From Mantis religiosa (taxonomy: Eukaryota; Arthropoda; Insecta; Mantodea; Mantidae), in assembly GCA_030765055.1 (NCBI GenBank), contig CM060953.1, positions 21,656,187 to 21,720,186 on the forward strand: a stretch of 64,000 bases of DNA, in the 5' to 3' direction. Below are positions 1 to 11,834 of the stretch, piece by piece. A program made the translations under genes and the position numbers. A model generated the notes under the pieces. The model saw only the letters and a list, made by a program, of their open reading frames with translations, had not been told where the DNA came from and made no database searches. Each line of letters starts with the position of its first letter. Position 1 is the stretch's first letter.

Positions 1-160
1 ACGCAAATCAAAACATCATTTTGAGCATTAACTTTTATATTTTACGCAGCTGATAACATGAACATTAAGTTAACTTGTTACGTTGCAGTAGGTCAGTTTC
101 AGATGTGCCGTGGATGAACAGTTACTGATATGCACCCCTTATCTATTAGTATTAAGCCCG
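1..160. other. Unassigned AT-rich sequence
   Basis: No coding potential or repeat recognised before the first SINE. Confidence 0.5.
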
Positions 161-367
161 CCTCGGTAGCGTTCAAGAGGTCCCGAGTTCGAATCTCGGC
201 CAGGGTGAGTTAGCTGGGTAAGGTATTTGCCGGAGTTTTCCCTTATCCTGTAAGACGAATGTCGGGTAACTAAGCTCCATGGACCCTGGGCTCATTTGAG
301 TATCATTTCACCCATTCCATTTATCGTTCGATATGACACTAAGTTGGAGGATGTAAATTAAAAAAAA
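161..367 (+). repeat. tRNA-derived SINE, family A (head-deleted copy)
   Basis: It begins GCCCGCCTCGGTAGCG and contains a B-box-like GAGTTCGAATCTCGG, then the family body (TTTTCCCTTATCCTG, GACGAATGTCGGGTAACT, CGATATGAC) and an A-rich tail at 360-369. About 25 bases between the A-box and B-box regions are missing compared with the copies at 9041 and 10421. Ten copies of the family lie in this window in both orientations. Confidence 0.85.
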
Positions 368-1962
368 AATAATTCATTAAAATGTCGAGAGTGTTCCCTC
401 CACACCAATTGACCACTAAGGTTGTTGGTAGTTTCGCATTTGTTTTTATCCAGGTCATAATTTGGACCACTTATCTCCAAATGGATTACCAAGCCTTGAT
501 GATGCTCAGTCCAACTTACTCGTGACTACTGCCAAAGAGCATTATTGCAGTTTATTTGAATAGTTTCTTTTCCATTCGTGAGGTTTATTGCAGTGCTGGT
601 TTTCATTTAAATCTATTTAATGGCTCTGTCAAGTCCCAGATCGTTGACAAATCAATATAATACGACCCTGTTGTAAACATATGGGAGGAGAGAAAGAGAC
701 GGATATACTTTATCTAAACGCCTGATTGGAGCAACAACATTTATGGTTTTTTTTTATAGAGGCGGGGATCGTGACTTATTAACACGTGGGAAAATAATTT
801 CATTTACGTATTAACAGCATTTCAGTTCGAATTTGAAACATGCCTAGTTAGATTGATAATAGACTGAAAACTAATTAAATATTGTTATTCCATTTAAGAC
901 TGCGTGGTTTGTATTTTCGTAAGTTTATTTCACGTAAAGTTTCGTGAGGAAGAAATGGTTTATATTTTTCATAGTAATCTGTGCTTATATTTGAGATCAG
1001 CGGGTGAAGAAAGCATCGTTTGTTTCTCCGGCTTTTAAGTGCTGAATGAATGTTAAGGATATGTAAGACTGAAATTTCATGAACATTTTCAAAAAATCAT
1101 CTTTTTCTCTTTTTAATTTATAAAATATGGTGAGCCTTCCCGAAGCCAAAGAATGCCTAGATAGCATCCGCAAGTCATTTTTAAATGCTCTTAATCTAGT
1201 TTGGAAGTTACGTGAATGCTAGTGTTAGATATGAACTCTAATTCTTTATCCTGGTTTTCTCGCTATTGAAAATTTCAGCAGTTTTCATCATTTAAGATGC
1301 TCTCTGCGTCGCAGTTTTAGTGTTAGACTAAAGAAACTTGCTAAACACGTTCATAGAGACACAGCAAATAGAAATTGTCCTGGGTTTTATTGTGATATGC
1401 ATTTAAGCACACTTTCTTTAGTTCAAAACACAAACATTTCAAATTTTGGGCGAAAAAGCCATATTCATAGCTTTAAAAATTTCTGGAGCCTAAAGTTATT
1501 GAGTCATACCTAGAGCAGATTAAATAAAATGGATGTATTGGAAACCTGTTGTTAAAATATTAGACACAAATTTAAGCTATTTTGTCGCAAGGGACTTTTT
1601 AGGTAACGTAACCAAAAATAAATAAAGAAATAAATATGACCATATTTTCCAAACTATCAAAGTGAAATTGACAAAATTTGGGCTGTATCATATTCGCACA
1701 AAGTTACATTTGTGGTATACATCTTAAAAAGCTAGCGTTTATTAGTTCAGGATTTCAAATTTCCAGTCATAGGCATCTGTGGCTGATAACCATGTGAAGG
1801 TAAAAAAGTTGGCTTATCTCGCGTAATAAATATTATGCTGGGAGAACTTTTGTTTACATTTCAGAACCCAACATTTTAAGTACCTATAACACTATTATCT
1901 ATTTTTTAAATACTACTTGAGCGTAATTACTGAAAGTTATTTTATCAGTCCAGGCACAGAGC
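368..1962. other. No gene recognised
   Basis: AT-rich sequence with only short, stop-broken frames. I see no domain, splice-bounded exon or repeat shared with the rest of the window. Confidence 0.5.
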
Positions 1963-2277
1963 TAGTTAGGGTGGCAAGCATTGCCTATTACTTAGCACAG
2001 TGACGGAACAACCGAATATCTTCCACTATCATATATTGCAAACCATACTATTCTCTGACAACCGAACATTTTCATTCGATAGTTTTCAAATTTAGGTAAA
2101 CATCTGTGATAAACTTTACGTAAACAGGTTAATGTATAGTCTTGAGTATTAAAAACTTCTTTTTCTATAGTCAAAGTAGATAGTAGGGTTACGTTCACGA
2201 TGCTTTAATGTGGAGCAGAAACCAAGTTTTGGCCGCGTTTAATTGTCAAGTAATCAATGAAGTTTCCTCAGTTATTA
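1963..2277 (+). repeat. Direct repeat, left copy (mariner flank)
   Basis: A 315-bp unit that starts TAGTTAGGGTGG and ends GTTTCCTCAGTTATTA. It recurs with scattered substitutions and small indels at 3193-3508. The two copies lie in direct orientation and abut the two ends of the mariner element at 2278-3192 exactly. Confidence 0.9.
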
Positions 2278-3192
2278 CGAGGGCTGTTCAATACAGAACG
2301 ATCATAATTTTTTACGCTCATAATTTGTCGCACTAAAATTCAGTTTTGTTATATTGTTAGCTTAATGTGAAACAAACACGGCGTAGTAGTTTCATTGTTG
2401 GTACTCCTGGTTCCCGCCCGTGAGAACCAGGCAAGTTCAGACATGTTCAGCATCGCCTACTGCTGTAATGGAGGTAACATGCAGTTAAAGTTGATGTTAG
2501 AGGAAGATCCGGAGTTTCAATCAAACGTAATCACTGCTGATAAAACTTGGCTACATCATTTTGATCCTGAGAGTAAACAGCGAAGCTCAGTGTGGAAATC
2601 TCCTTCATCGCCAGCCCCTACCCCCCAAAAGCAAAAGTGGTTGCTTCTGCTGGGAAAGTTATGGTCACCTCATTCTTTGATATTCATGGAATGGTTTATC
2701 AGCATGTTGTACCTGCACACACATCAGTAACTGGACAATACTACAGGGATGTCCTGAAAACATTGCAAGTCCATATCAGGCGCAAAAGACCACATTTCCG
2801 TGAAGCAGGCTGGACGCTGCACCACGATAATGCGCGGCCGCATATTGCCAATGTTGCTGAATATCTTGCAAAAAGCAACGTGAAGTGCATCCCTCACCCT
2901 CCCTATAGTCCGGATTTAGCCCATGTGACTTTTTTCTATTCCCTAACTTGAAGAAACGCCTTCGTGGGAGGCATTATCCATCATCAGAAGCAGTGGTGAA
3001 GACTGCGGAGGCGAGTTTGAAGGATCTCTCAAAAATGTTTTCCAGCATGTCTTTGAAGACTAACAGAAACGCTGAGACAAGTACATCGCATTCAGGGGAG
3101 ACTATTTTGAGAAGGACCATCTAAATTATGAGGGTGAGTAAATGTACGTTGTAAAAATAAAATTGTGATCATTCTTTATTGAATAGCCCTCG
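2278..3192 (+). mobile_element. mariner-like DNA transposon, deletion derivative
   Basis: The ends are inverted: CGAGGGCTGTTCAATA at the left and TATTGAATAGCCCTCG-type sequence at the right. TA dinucleotides flank both sides (2276-2277 and 3193-3194), as expected for Tc1/mariner insertion. At 915 bp it is shorter than a full mariner (about 1.3 kb). The missing part is the transposase N-terminus, and the same part is missing from the copy at 34328-35215, so this is an amplified defective form. Confidence 0.92.
2395..3125 (+). pseudogene. mariner transposase remnant (frameshifted, N-terminus missing)
   Basis: Remnant of a mariner DDD transposase, the cut-and-paste enzyme of its element. The first frame (2395-2640) carries ITADKTWLHHFDPESK, around the first catalytic Asp. 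A shifted frame (2592-2951) carries SAGKVMVTSFFDIHG, LHHDNARPH (second Asp) and PPYSPDLA (third Asp). A third frame from about 2940 gives LKKRLRGRHYPSSE. The helix-turn-helix N-terminal third is absent and at least two frameshifts are present, so it cannot encode an active enzyme. The same protein, also broken, is on the minus strand at 34340-35099. Confidence 0.9.
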
Positions 3193-3508
3193 TAGTTAGG
3201 GTGGGAAGCATTGCCTTTTACTTCTTACAGTGATGGAACAACTAAATATCTTGCCTATCAATTGCAAACGATGCTGTTCTCTGACAACCTAATGTTTTTA
3301 TTCAATAGTTTTCAAATTTAGTGTAAACGTGTGTAGTAAAACTTCATCAAAACATGTTAATGTGTAGTCGGAGTATTAAAAACGGGTTTCTTTCGATAGT
3401 CATAAAGTAAATAGTAAGGTTGCATTCACGATGCTTTAATGCGGAGCAGAAAGGAAGTTTTGGCCGCGTTTAGTTGTCAAGTAATCAATGAAGTTTCCTC
3501 AGTTATTA
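3193..3508 (+). repeat. Direct repeat, right copy (mariner flank)
   Basis: Second copy of the unit at 1963-2277. It begins TAGTTAGGGTGG directly at the mariner's right end and finishes CAGTTATTA before unique sequence (GTTGCTCGG). Confidence 0.9.
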
Positions 3509-3599
3509 GTTGCTCGGTTTACTCCTGCTGCGTTAGGTTGTGTTCGTTGAAACGTATGCTCTACAAAATTGTATAGATGCTGTCTCTTAAGTAATGCCA

Positions 3600-4095
3600 C
3601 TTTTTAAGCAAAACAATTCTTTGAAATATGCCCTGACAAGCAATTAACTAATTTTCAAACCATAGACCATTAGATTCTGTGGTCTTGAGCCATCGCTCAG
3701 CGAGGTTTTTAATCCCACGATGGTACAGTCTCTGGGTTTTAATGCCAAGAATTCGGTGACATCCACTTGCATTACTTCAGTGTTGTCAGAATTTCTTCCA
3801 CGTAGGAAATGGACCATGGATCGCGAAAGATGATAATCTAATGGTGCGAGATCAGGGCTGTATGATGGTTATGGTAGCTGTTCGATTCCTCCCAATTCCT
3901 GATTTTTTCCATGGTTCGTGGAGTACGAGGTGTTGCATTGTCCTGTTGCAATATAACTGTATTTTGGATAAATAATGTTGAGTATCTCCATCTCAAAATA
4001 TGAACTCATTTCGGTTTTAGAGAATAGGGATCGCATCAATCGCCGGCCCATCTGGAACAAATTCCCAGTGAATCATGCATTCAAAATTCCAGCAG
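3600..4095 (-). pseudogene. mariner transposase, C-terminal half
   Basis: On the minus strand, leftwards from the array, the frames read CVCWNFECMIHWEFVPDG, then after frameshifts LQQDNATPRT (second catalytic Asp region) and IRNWEESNSY, followed by a decayed segment matching the YSPDLAPSDYHLF region and the C-terminus. These are standard blocks of the mariner catalytic domain in the right order. Stops and frameshifts break it. Confidence 0.82.
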
Positions 4096-5787
4096 ACACA
4101 CATTACTTTGGGACCGAACCGATTTTTTTAACGATGACTTTGGCAGGTTGGGGAGATCAGACCACTGCTTCGAACACACATTACTTTGGGACCGAACCGA
4201 TTTTTTTAACGATGGCTTTGGCAGGTTGGGGAGATCAGACCACTGCTTCGAGCACACATTACTTTGGGACCGAACCGATTTTTTTAACGATGACTTTGGC
4301 AGGTTGGGGAGATCAGACCACTGCTTCGAACACACATTACTTTGGGACCGAACCGATTTTTTTAACGATGACTTTGGCAGGTTGGGGAGATCAGACCACT
4401 GCTTCGAAAACACATTACTTTGGGACCGAACCGATTTTTTTAACGATGACTTTGGCAGGTTGGGGAGATCAGACCACTGCTTCGAACACACATTACTTTG
4501 GGACCGAACCGATTTTTTTAACGATGACTTTGGCAGGTTGGGGAGATCAGACCACTGCTTCGAGCACACATTACTTTGGGACCGAACCGATTTTTTTAAC
4601 GATGACTTTGGCAGGTTGGGGAGATCAGACCACTGCTTCGAGCACACATTACTTTGGGACCGAACCGATTTTTTTAACGATGGCTTTGGCAGGTTGGGGA
4701 GATCAGACCACTGCTTCGAGCACACATTACTTTGGGACCGAACCGATTTTTTTAACGATGACTTTGGCAGGTTGGGGAGATCAGACCACTGCTTCGAACA
4801 CACATTACTTTGGGACCGAACCGATTTTTTTAACGATGGGGAGATCAGACCACTGCTTCGAGCACACATTACTTTGGGACCGAACCGATTTTTTTAACGA
4901 TGACTTTGGCAGGTTGGGGAGATCAGACCACTGCTTCGAACACACATTACTTTGGGACCGAACCGATTTTTTTAACGATGACTTCGGCAGGTTGGGGAGA
5001 TCAGACCACTGCTTCGAACACACATTACTTTGGGACCGAACCGATTTTTTTAACGATGACTTTGGCAGGTTGGGGAGATCAGACCACTGCTTCGAGCACA
5101 CATTACTTTGGGACCGAACCGATTTTTTTAACGATGGCTTTGGCAGGTTGGGGAGATCAGACCACTGCTTCGAGCACACATTACTTTGGGACCGAACCGA
5201 TTTTTTTAACGATGGCTTTGGCAGGTTGGGGAGATCAGACCACTGCTTCGAGCACACATTACTTTGGGACCGAACCGATTTTTTTAACGATGACTTTGGC
5301 AGGTTGGGGAGATCAGACCACTGCTTCGAACACACATTACTTTGGGACCGAACCGATTTTTTTAACGATGGGGAGATCAGACCACTGCTTCGAGCACACA
5401 TTACTTTGGGACCGAACCGATTTTTTTAACGATGACTTTGGCAGGTTGGGGAGATCAGACCACTGCTTCGAACACACATTACTTTGGGACCGAACCGATT
5501 TTTTTAACGATGACTTCGGCAGGTTGGGGAGATCAGACCACTGCTTCGAACACACATTACTTTGGGACCGAACCGATTTTTTTAACGATGACTTTGGCAG
5601 GTTGGGGAGATCAGACCACTGCTTCGAACACACATTACTTTGGGACCGAACCGATTTTTTTAACGATGACTTCGGCAGGTTGGGGAGATCAGACCACTGC
5701 TTCGAACACACATTACTTTGGGACCGAACCGATTTTTTTTTTAACGATGACTTTGGCAGGTTGGGGAGATCAGACCACTGCTTCGAG
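4096..5787. repeat. 78-bp minisatellite, 22 units, derived from transposase sequence
   Basis: Starts of the marker TTACTTTGGG fall every 78 bp from 4103 to 5713. Two units, at 4805 and 5337, are shortened to 64 bp by loss of the same 14 bases. The last unit has three extra T residues. Units differ at only a few sites (GACTTTGG/GGCTTTGG/GACTTCGG and CGAACA/CGAGCA). The order of these variants around the two short units repeats with a 532-bp shift, so a block of the array was itself duplicated. On the minus strand the unit encodes fragments of a mariner transposase (SKQW in one frame, SPQPAKVIVKK in the next, NRFGPKVM in the third). The array replaces exactly that stretch between flanking transposase blocks. 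The long frames seen on both strands here are by-products of the repeat. Confidence 0.97.
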
Positions 5788-6235
5788 GCATCAATGTTAA
5801 TATACCCATTTTTCATCACAAGTGACAATTCCCTTGACAAATCTATCATCCATGAGATTACGAATAAGCTGACGACAAATATCACCTCTACGTTCAGCAT
5901 ATTGAGGTGTCAGTTCATGAGATACAGATCTACAGCTTTTGTATGATTCTCCAAGTGTCGTTATGTGGCGATGTACGGTATCTTTTGATGCACCAAGTTC
6001 TTCTAAAAGTTTAGGGTACTTTATTGTGGATTTTGTCGCAAAACGTGGCGTGTATCCTCAATATCCCATACTTTAGGTCTTCCAGAACGTGGTAAATCTT
6101 CAGCGTTTTTGACTCCATTGTTGAAACGTTGGAATCATCTTTCCACGCTCCACTTCACATATTCTTCGAGCTGCAGCATCGGCTTTTATAATCTTGTTTC
6201 CAGAAGTGTTTTGGAAGTTCAAACTTTATCTCCAT
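5788..6235 (-). pseudogene. mariner transposase, N-terminal half
   Basis: Minus-strand frames entering the array from the right read HRHITTLGES, ELTPQYAERRGDICRQLI, then the first catalytic block VTCDEKWVY in decayed form (VMKNGYINIDA in the shifted frame) directly before SKQW of the array. This order is that of mariner transposases. Frameshifts are frequent; no intact enzyme. Confidence 0.82.
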
Positions 6236-7635
6236 TTTGTGATTGTTTATTAACGACTGGAGATGATACATGCTGGCAATTTAACCCTTCGTTACTCACG
6301 TGGGTGATAGGTATCACCCAGCGTATTTTCTTTCATTGCTGTAGCTCTCAGAAAGGACTTAACCTTGTGCGGGCTCAAGAAGCTTCTAAGGAATGCATAA
6401 ATAGCAACACTTCCCCTTTTTCAGTTCTGTAGTTGCTCTTGCGGGGTGTGTAGCTGAAGTTTTGTACTCCTGCCTGCTTTTGGTTGACAAGTGTCGCCCA
6501 CGCGACCTTTCACGTTACACTTTCTGCAAAGTGTTGGTGAATGCTTCGTATACATTTCATTCTCTATATCGTATACGTAAACTATGCTTTTGTTATACAT
6601 TGTGAGTGTTTTAAAGATTTTAAGCTTTTCATCTCGTTATCCTTATTAGTTGTGAACAACTTTCAGAAATATTGTCAGCGATTATCTCACAGTCAATGAG
6701 AGCAACTTCTTGCAATTAGAGGAAATTATCTATTCAGACAGCTTATTCCTAGTAAGCCTGCGAAGTATGGGATCAAAACGTTTGCATTAATAGGTGCAAA
6801 AACGGCATACACCCTCAATCTGGAAACATACTTCGTTACTCAACCAGAAGAGCCCTATAAACTGAGTATTTTTTATTTTTTTTTATTTTCTTCATTTGTG
6901 CTACAACAGAGCAAAGCTCCAATTACAGTAGCTACATGCAATTTAGTTACACAAGTTTGACTAAATGCAAAACAGAAATACAAAAAGGAATACAGACAAA
7001 CTAAAAATACACTATATATTAAGCTATTATTGAAGACAAGACATTGCAAATTGTATACTAATCAAGCAAATAAGTGATACAACAGAGTAAACAATAATTG
7101 ATCAAAGTTGAATATAAAAAAAAGAGAATGCAATTAATGGAATAAAATATTTAAAAACTAAGACTAAAAATGAAACATATTAAACTACTATATAAGACTA
7201 GAATTGCAAATGTTAAACTCATTATGCAATACAACTGAAAATCACATGCAAATAATTCCCATATTTAATTGTAATTCAGCAAAAGATGTGATGAGACTTA
7301 TTGATACAGTTAAGAGGAAGTAATAGGAATATTACAGTAGATAATTGTTTAGCAGCATTCCTCTTGTTGAAAGTCTGAAAGAAAATGGCTTGACTTATAT
7401 GGGTACTCTACGCAAATGCAAAAAGGAAGTCCCTGAAGTTCATAACTTCATTACAAAGAGGTATAAATTCATTTTATTTGGTTTTGACAAGAACAAAACG
7501 TTGCTTTCATGCTGTCCCAAAAGGAATAAATTTGTTCTGTTGGTTTCTACAATGTATCACTATGCTACTATAGACCCTGAAAGAGGCGAGGGGGAAAAGC
7601 CAGGGATTTTATAATGCGACAAAGTTAGGGGTTGG
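6236..7635. other. No gene recognised
   Basis: Contains short open frames at 6109-6432 (overlapping the fossil) and 7345-7614 without any motif I recognise, and an A-rich stretch at 6860-7240. No splice-bounded exon could be supported. Confidence 0.45.
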
Positions 7636-7636
7636 C

Positions 7637-7908
7637 TGGCCCCGTAGCTCAGTCAGTAGAGCACCTGCCTGCCGTGGGTCCTGGGTTCGATTCCCGGCGG
7701 TGGGGGTGGGGATTTTTCTCCGACCAAGATAATTCCCCGTCTTCTCCAGAATCTGGAAGTATGAATGAGTGTGAATGTGTGAATGATCTAATGATTAAAA
7801 CCCAACGAATATGAGCTACCACCTTCGGTATGTTCCAGAGGAGAACGGCCACCGATATGACCATTGCAGTTGAAGGCGGGGTACAAATGGAACAAATTAA
7901 AAAAAAAA
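7637..7908 (+). repeat. tRNA-derived SINE, family B
   Basis: The head reads GGCCCCGTAGCTCAGTCAGTAG (A-box type), then GGGTTCGATTCCCGGCGG (B-box type), followed by a non-tRNA body and an A-rich tail at 7899-7908. The only copy of this family in the window. The target duplication is unclear. Confidence 0.85.
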
Positions 7909-8582
7909 GGATAAGGGTTGACTTGGACCAAGTATGCCAGTAAGAAACAAGACGCTGGCCTGTGGTTGTGTTTTATAACTTTCTAAATATAGCTTTCTGC
8001 ATTTTGAAAATAAAGGAGAAGAATGACAATAAGGAGAGCAAATTTCCTTTCTAACCTTTTCTGGGAACCGATGAAAATACAGAACGTATGTCCAAAATTT
8101 CACAAATTCCAGCAAAGGTTAGATGACGTTCTGTCAAACTGCTTGATATTCCAGAACCAGCTTCGGAACACTGAACAAAGAAAAGGATCCAGGGGACGTT
8201 ATTATGAATGTGGAAAATCGAGAGAGAAGTCAATCAGGAAGTGGTATACAGAGTGTTGTAAATCGGCTTGCTCTAGTCATTTGAGAAATGAGTGTGTAAG
8301 TTGCTTGTAAACGACTGTATTGTATAAATAGGAGTAGAATTCAAATAACAATAGACGATACCTGGGAGGGTAAAGGAAGTAGATCCTTTCAGGTATAGGT
8401 AAAGAAGGCGCTGCAAATGTGAACATTAAGCTCAGTTTCAAGCAGAAAATGTGCATGTCTTTAGGTTCGAAAGTAAACATGTATTACGATATTAGGAGTA
8501 AATGCTTTACTTCCTACACATTTTTTATATATAAGTGAAATAAGGTTCATTATGAAGCATATAACAATCTAAAATGTCGATT
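7909..8582. other. No gene recognised
   Basis: The frame at 8023-8310 (95 codons) overlaps another on the opposite strand, and neither has recognisable domains. Confidence 0.45.
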
Positions 8583-8589
8583 AATGATT

Positions 8590-8824
8590 ATGCCCGCCTT
8601 GGTAGCATAGATGGTAGCACGTGTGCTTCACGTTCAGGAGCTACCGAGTTCGAATCTCGGTCAGGGCGAGCTACCTGGATAAGGTTTTTCCAGAGTTTTC
8701 TCTTATCCTAGAGACGAATGTCGGGTGACTAAGCTGTACGGACCCGGTTCCTTGAGCATCATTGCACCATTCCAATCATCGTCTGATAGGACTTAACATT
8801 GGAGGACAGAAATTATATATAAAA
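8590..8824 (+). repeat. tRNA-derived SINE, family A
   Basis: Full-length copy from GCCCGCCTTGGTAGCATAG through GAGTTCGAATCTCGG to GACTTAACATTGGAGGAC. Flanked by AATGATT at 8583-8589 and 8824-8830, a probable short target duplication. Confidence 0.88.
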
Positions 8825-8830
8825 ATGATT

Positions 8831-9028
8831 CCAGGAAGAGTATAAAATGGGTGACGCCTGTCACCCTCGCGAGTAAATACGTTACAGAAAATCACGGGAG
8901 TACTGCAGGGTTGAGCAACAGTAGCCATGGCATCCTGTAGCCATTGCCAAACCAAAGAAACCCAATATATTTTCCAAAACACTAAAATCAGAAAACGGAC
9001 TTTACTTATTAGACAACCTAATACTAAC
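8831..9028. other. No gene recognised
   Basis: Short AT-rich spacer between two family A SINEs. Confidence 0.5.
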
Positions 9029-9040
9029 ATGCTGAAGCGA

Positions 9041-9284
9041 GCCCGCCTCGGTAGCGTGGTGGTAGTGTCTGCCTCACGTTCGAGAGGTCCCGAGTTCGAA
9101 TCTGTCAGGGTGAGTTACGTTGATAAGGGTTTTTCCGGTGTTTTCCCTTATCCTGAAAGACGAATGTCGGTTAACTCTAAGCTCTATGGACCCTGGGCTC
9201 ATTTGAGCATCATTACACCCATTCCATTCATCGTCCGATATGACTTAACGTTGGAGGACGTAAAATTACAATAAGAAAAGAAAA
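9041..9284 (+). repeat. tRNA-derived SINE, family A, with 12-bp target duplication
   Basis: Head GCCCGCCTCGGTAGCGTGG, B-box-like GAGTTCGAATCTG, family body and A-rich tail. The sequence ATGCTGAAGCGA occurs on both sides (9029-9040 and 9285-9296), a clear target-site duplication that defines the ends. Confidence 0.95.
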
Positions 9285-9296
9285 ATGCTGAAGCGA

Positions 9297-10411
9297 ATAG
9301 CGATTTGAGTTTTTTTTATAAGATTATAAATGCATATAAAATCCGAACTTATTCCGTTTTCTTAATTGTTTTCTACTCCGATAGTCGTAGCATTTTTCTG
9401 TTGCCATTTAACCAAAGTGGCTTAAAAAATTAAATATTATTTGTAATATTTACATTGTGGTACCAATAAGAACGATTCAAAGTTGAAGTATTTTATTATT
9501 TATTTTTGTTGGACCTTAGGAGCATTTAAGTGACTGACATTAGGAAGTTGGTACACATGTCCCAGTAATTTGAGGAGTATTGATTGGGATATGGTTTGCA
9601 TACACAACCATACAAAATTATCAGAACAGCACCAATGTATTGCAGCACACGCCACATTATTTGTGTCATAAACTTGACTTTGGTTTCAAACTAAATAATT
9701 GAATTTGTGTGAATTGGTGCTTCCACTACTCGAATTCTGTGAATTTTAATCTCTAAAACTCGTCGTGTACTATTATAAGCCAAATTAACCCTGTTTATTG
9801 CTTAATTCATTTTCTTTTTAGATACCCGCCCAAGTTATGGAGTGGTATTGATCCTATTGGCTGACATTATTTTGAAATTTAATTAACTAAAAAGAGAAAA
9901 CTGAATGAGCAAATTAGATTATTGTAATCACGTCATTACATCAGCCTTAAGATAAGCAATTTAATTATCTTGTGCCCCTCCCCATGGGATTGGAATTAAT
10001 AAATTTGCTCACTGCTTCAAAGGCATCTGAATGTATTCAACACAAGTTGGTGTGATTCAGTTATAAGAGAAGGTATCAATGTTTTGAAAGTACCTCATAA
10101 GCAAGTGTTAGAGAGAAAGTAAAAAACATAGCTGTTTTACTTCCTGCATTATATCTAAGTATTGCATTCCATAAAAAAATTTGATATTAAGATTTCACTG
10201 GAAATGTATGTTTTGGGACCGCCCTGAATCTATAAAGTAAAAAAATGCATTTTTAGAAAAAGACCAATGTGTCTGAACAACGCAAGTCCTACTTGGTATT
10301 TAAGTTCGTCTTAACAGGATGTGATAGGAAGGTACGCAAGAAAATCCCCCACTCCTATCCAAGTCCAGACTACGCTTAAATTGAACATTTTTTAATATGT
10401 TTTATGCTGAA
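9297..10411. other. No gene recognised
   Basis: AT-rich, no sustained open frame and no repeat matching elsewhere in the window. Confidence 0.5.
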
Positions 10412-10420
10412 ACATAGTTT

Positions 10421-10628
10421 GCCCGCCTCGATAGCGTAGATCGTAGTGGGTCTGCCTCACGTTCAGGAGGTCGCGAGTTCGAATCTCGGTCAGGGTGAGT
10501 TACCTGGATAACGAATGTCGGGTAGCTCTAAGCTCCATGGACCCTGGGCTCATTTGTGCATCATTTCACGAATACCATTCATCTTCCGATATGACTCAAC
10601 GTTGGAGGACGTAACTTAAAAAAAAGGA
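10421..10628 (+). repeat. tRNA-derived SINE, family A, internally deleted
   Basis: Head and B-box (GAGTTCGAATCTCGG) are present. A stretch of the body after TTACCTGGATAA is missing and joins directly to CGAATGTCGGGTAGC. ACATAGTT flanks it at 10412-10419 and 10629-10636. Confidence 0.9.
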
Positions 10629-10678
10629 CATAGTTGTGGGTATGTGAGCCTAGACTGGTAAACTGGTGACTCGTCAGG

Positions 10679-10680
<2 letters not shown>

Positions 10681-10710
<30 letters not shown>
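10681..10710. repeat. (TA)n microsatellite
   Basis: An uninterrupted TA dinucleotide tract of about 15 repeats. Confidence 0.97.
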
Positions 10711-10712
<2 letters not shown>

Positions 10713-11834
10713 AGAATTAACATAAAAGAGAAAACAAATTTTAATGTGTAGATTGTTTACAAGGTATTATTTATGCATTATTAATTGTCAGTAACTATAT
10801 TGTCAACCATGAATTCTTGTATGGAGTAATATGTCTTATCTAATAGCATTTCTTTTATACTTTTATTGAACAATTTTGAAGGCTTTCTTTGAATCATTGA
10901 GGCAATTTATTATATATTTTTATACCCATATAATAGGGTGTTCTTTTCGTATAGTGTTAGTCTATGCGTATGGTATTTTATGCTGGGTTCTTTACGAGTG
11001 CTGTAATGATGACAATTTTGTTTTTGCATAAATTGTCATAATTTTTATATACACAAGTAACTCTAAAATACATTCAGAAGGCATTGTTAAAATATTTAAT
11101 TTTTTAAATAATGGTTTGCATGAATCTTTAAAGCTGGCATGTAGCATCATGTGTATTATCAATTTCATTATTGTTGTACAACCTTACATTGGACAATATA
11201 TCAAATGATCCTAACTCCCTCAAATCCTAAAAGCAATAAGAGGAAAATTAAATAAAGTAAGACTAACAAAAATATTTATAGCAATGAGCATACAATTTAT
11301 ACGTATCTTTTTGTTTTCTTTTATCTATTTAGAAAAGGAATTTCGGTTTATTAGCAGATTTACAAATTCTATGTTATTTTTAATATACCTAAACTTGTGT
11401 AATGTTTCACTGCGTTTTAGTAGACTCCATTTCTTCCCTGCAACAAAAACATTTAAATTATTTCCTAAATTATGTGTAAGAATATTTCGAGCAACAATCA
11501 ACACAGTTATTGATTAGAAAAGTTTTCATTTGTCGAAATACCTTTCGATCACGACCTTATTCTTGGAATGAGTCAATAACTCTGGTGTTGGGTTAGTGGT
11601 TTGTAGGGGGAAGTGAGAATATTCATAGTCCGCCATCAAACGAAAACGTAGCCCCCCCCCCCCTTTCGTCAATGACACTTCCAGGACATTCAGTAGAGGT
11701 ACCAGTTCATCGCTAATAAGGATAGCTCTTTTGAGTTAGTCATGCTCACAAAATAGGGGTTTTAATAGCTTTTTTCCTTTTTAATTTTCGTTAAGCAAAT
11801 TAAACGTTAAGTTTAAGTTAAGTCCAACGTTAAG
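10711..11834. other. No gene recognised
   Basis: AT-rich. Contains a frame at 11284-11517 without known motifs and a run of C at about 11651-11662. Confidence 0.45.

Larger units (their letters stand above)
3579..6235 (-). mobile_element. Second mariner fossil, split by an internal minisatellite
   Basis: Minus-strand mariner of a different subfamily from the one at 2278. The left limit is placed at the TIR-like AAGTAATGCCACTTTTT (about 3590). No matching right TIR was found, so the right limit is approximate. Transposase sequence is read on both sides of a 1.7-kb tandem array (4096-5787) that grew inside the coding region. Confidence 0.82.

Noticed and set aside
3975..5429. 484-codon plus-strand frame with HYFGTEPIFLTM repeats (and mirrored minus-strand frames)
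   Set aside because: It is a by-product of a 78-bp repeat whose length is a multiple of three; the same DNA reads as transposase pieces on the minus strand, and similar long frames occur in several phases.
7637..7710. True tRNA genes at SINE heads (also 28223, 40980, 56541)
   Set aside because: They have A-box and B-box-like motifs, but each is followed by a conserved non-tRNA body and several are bounded by target duplications, so they are SINE heads.
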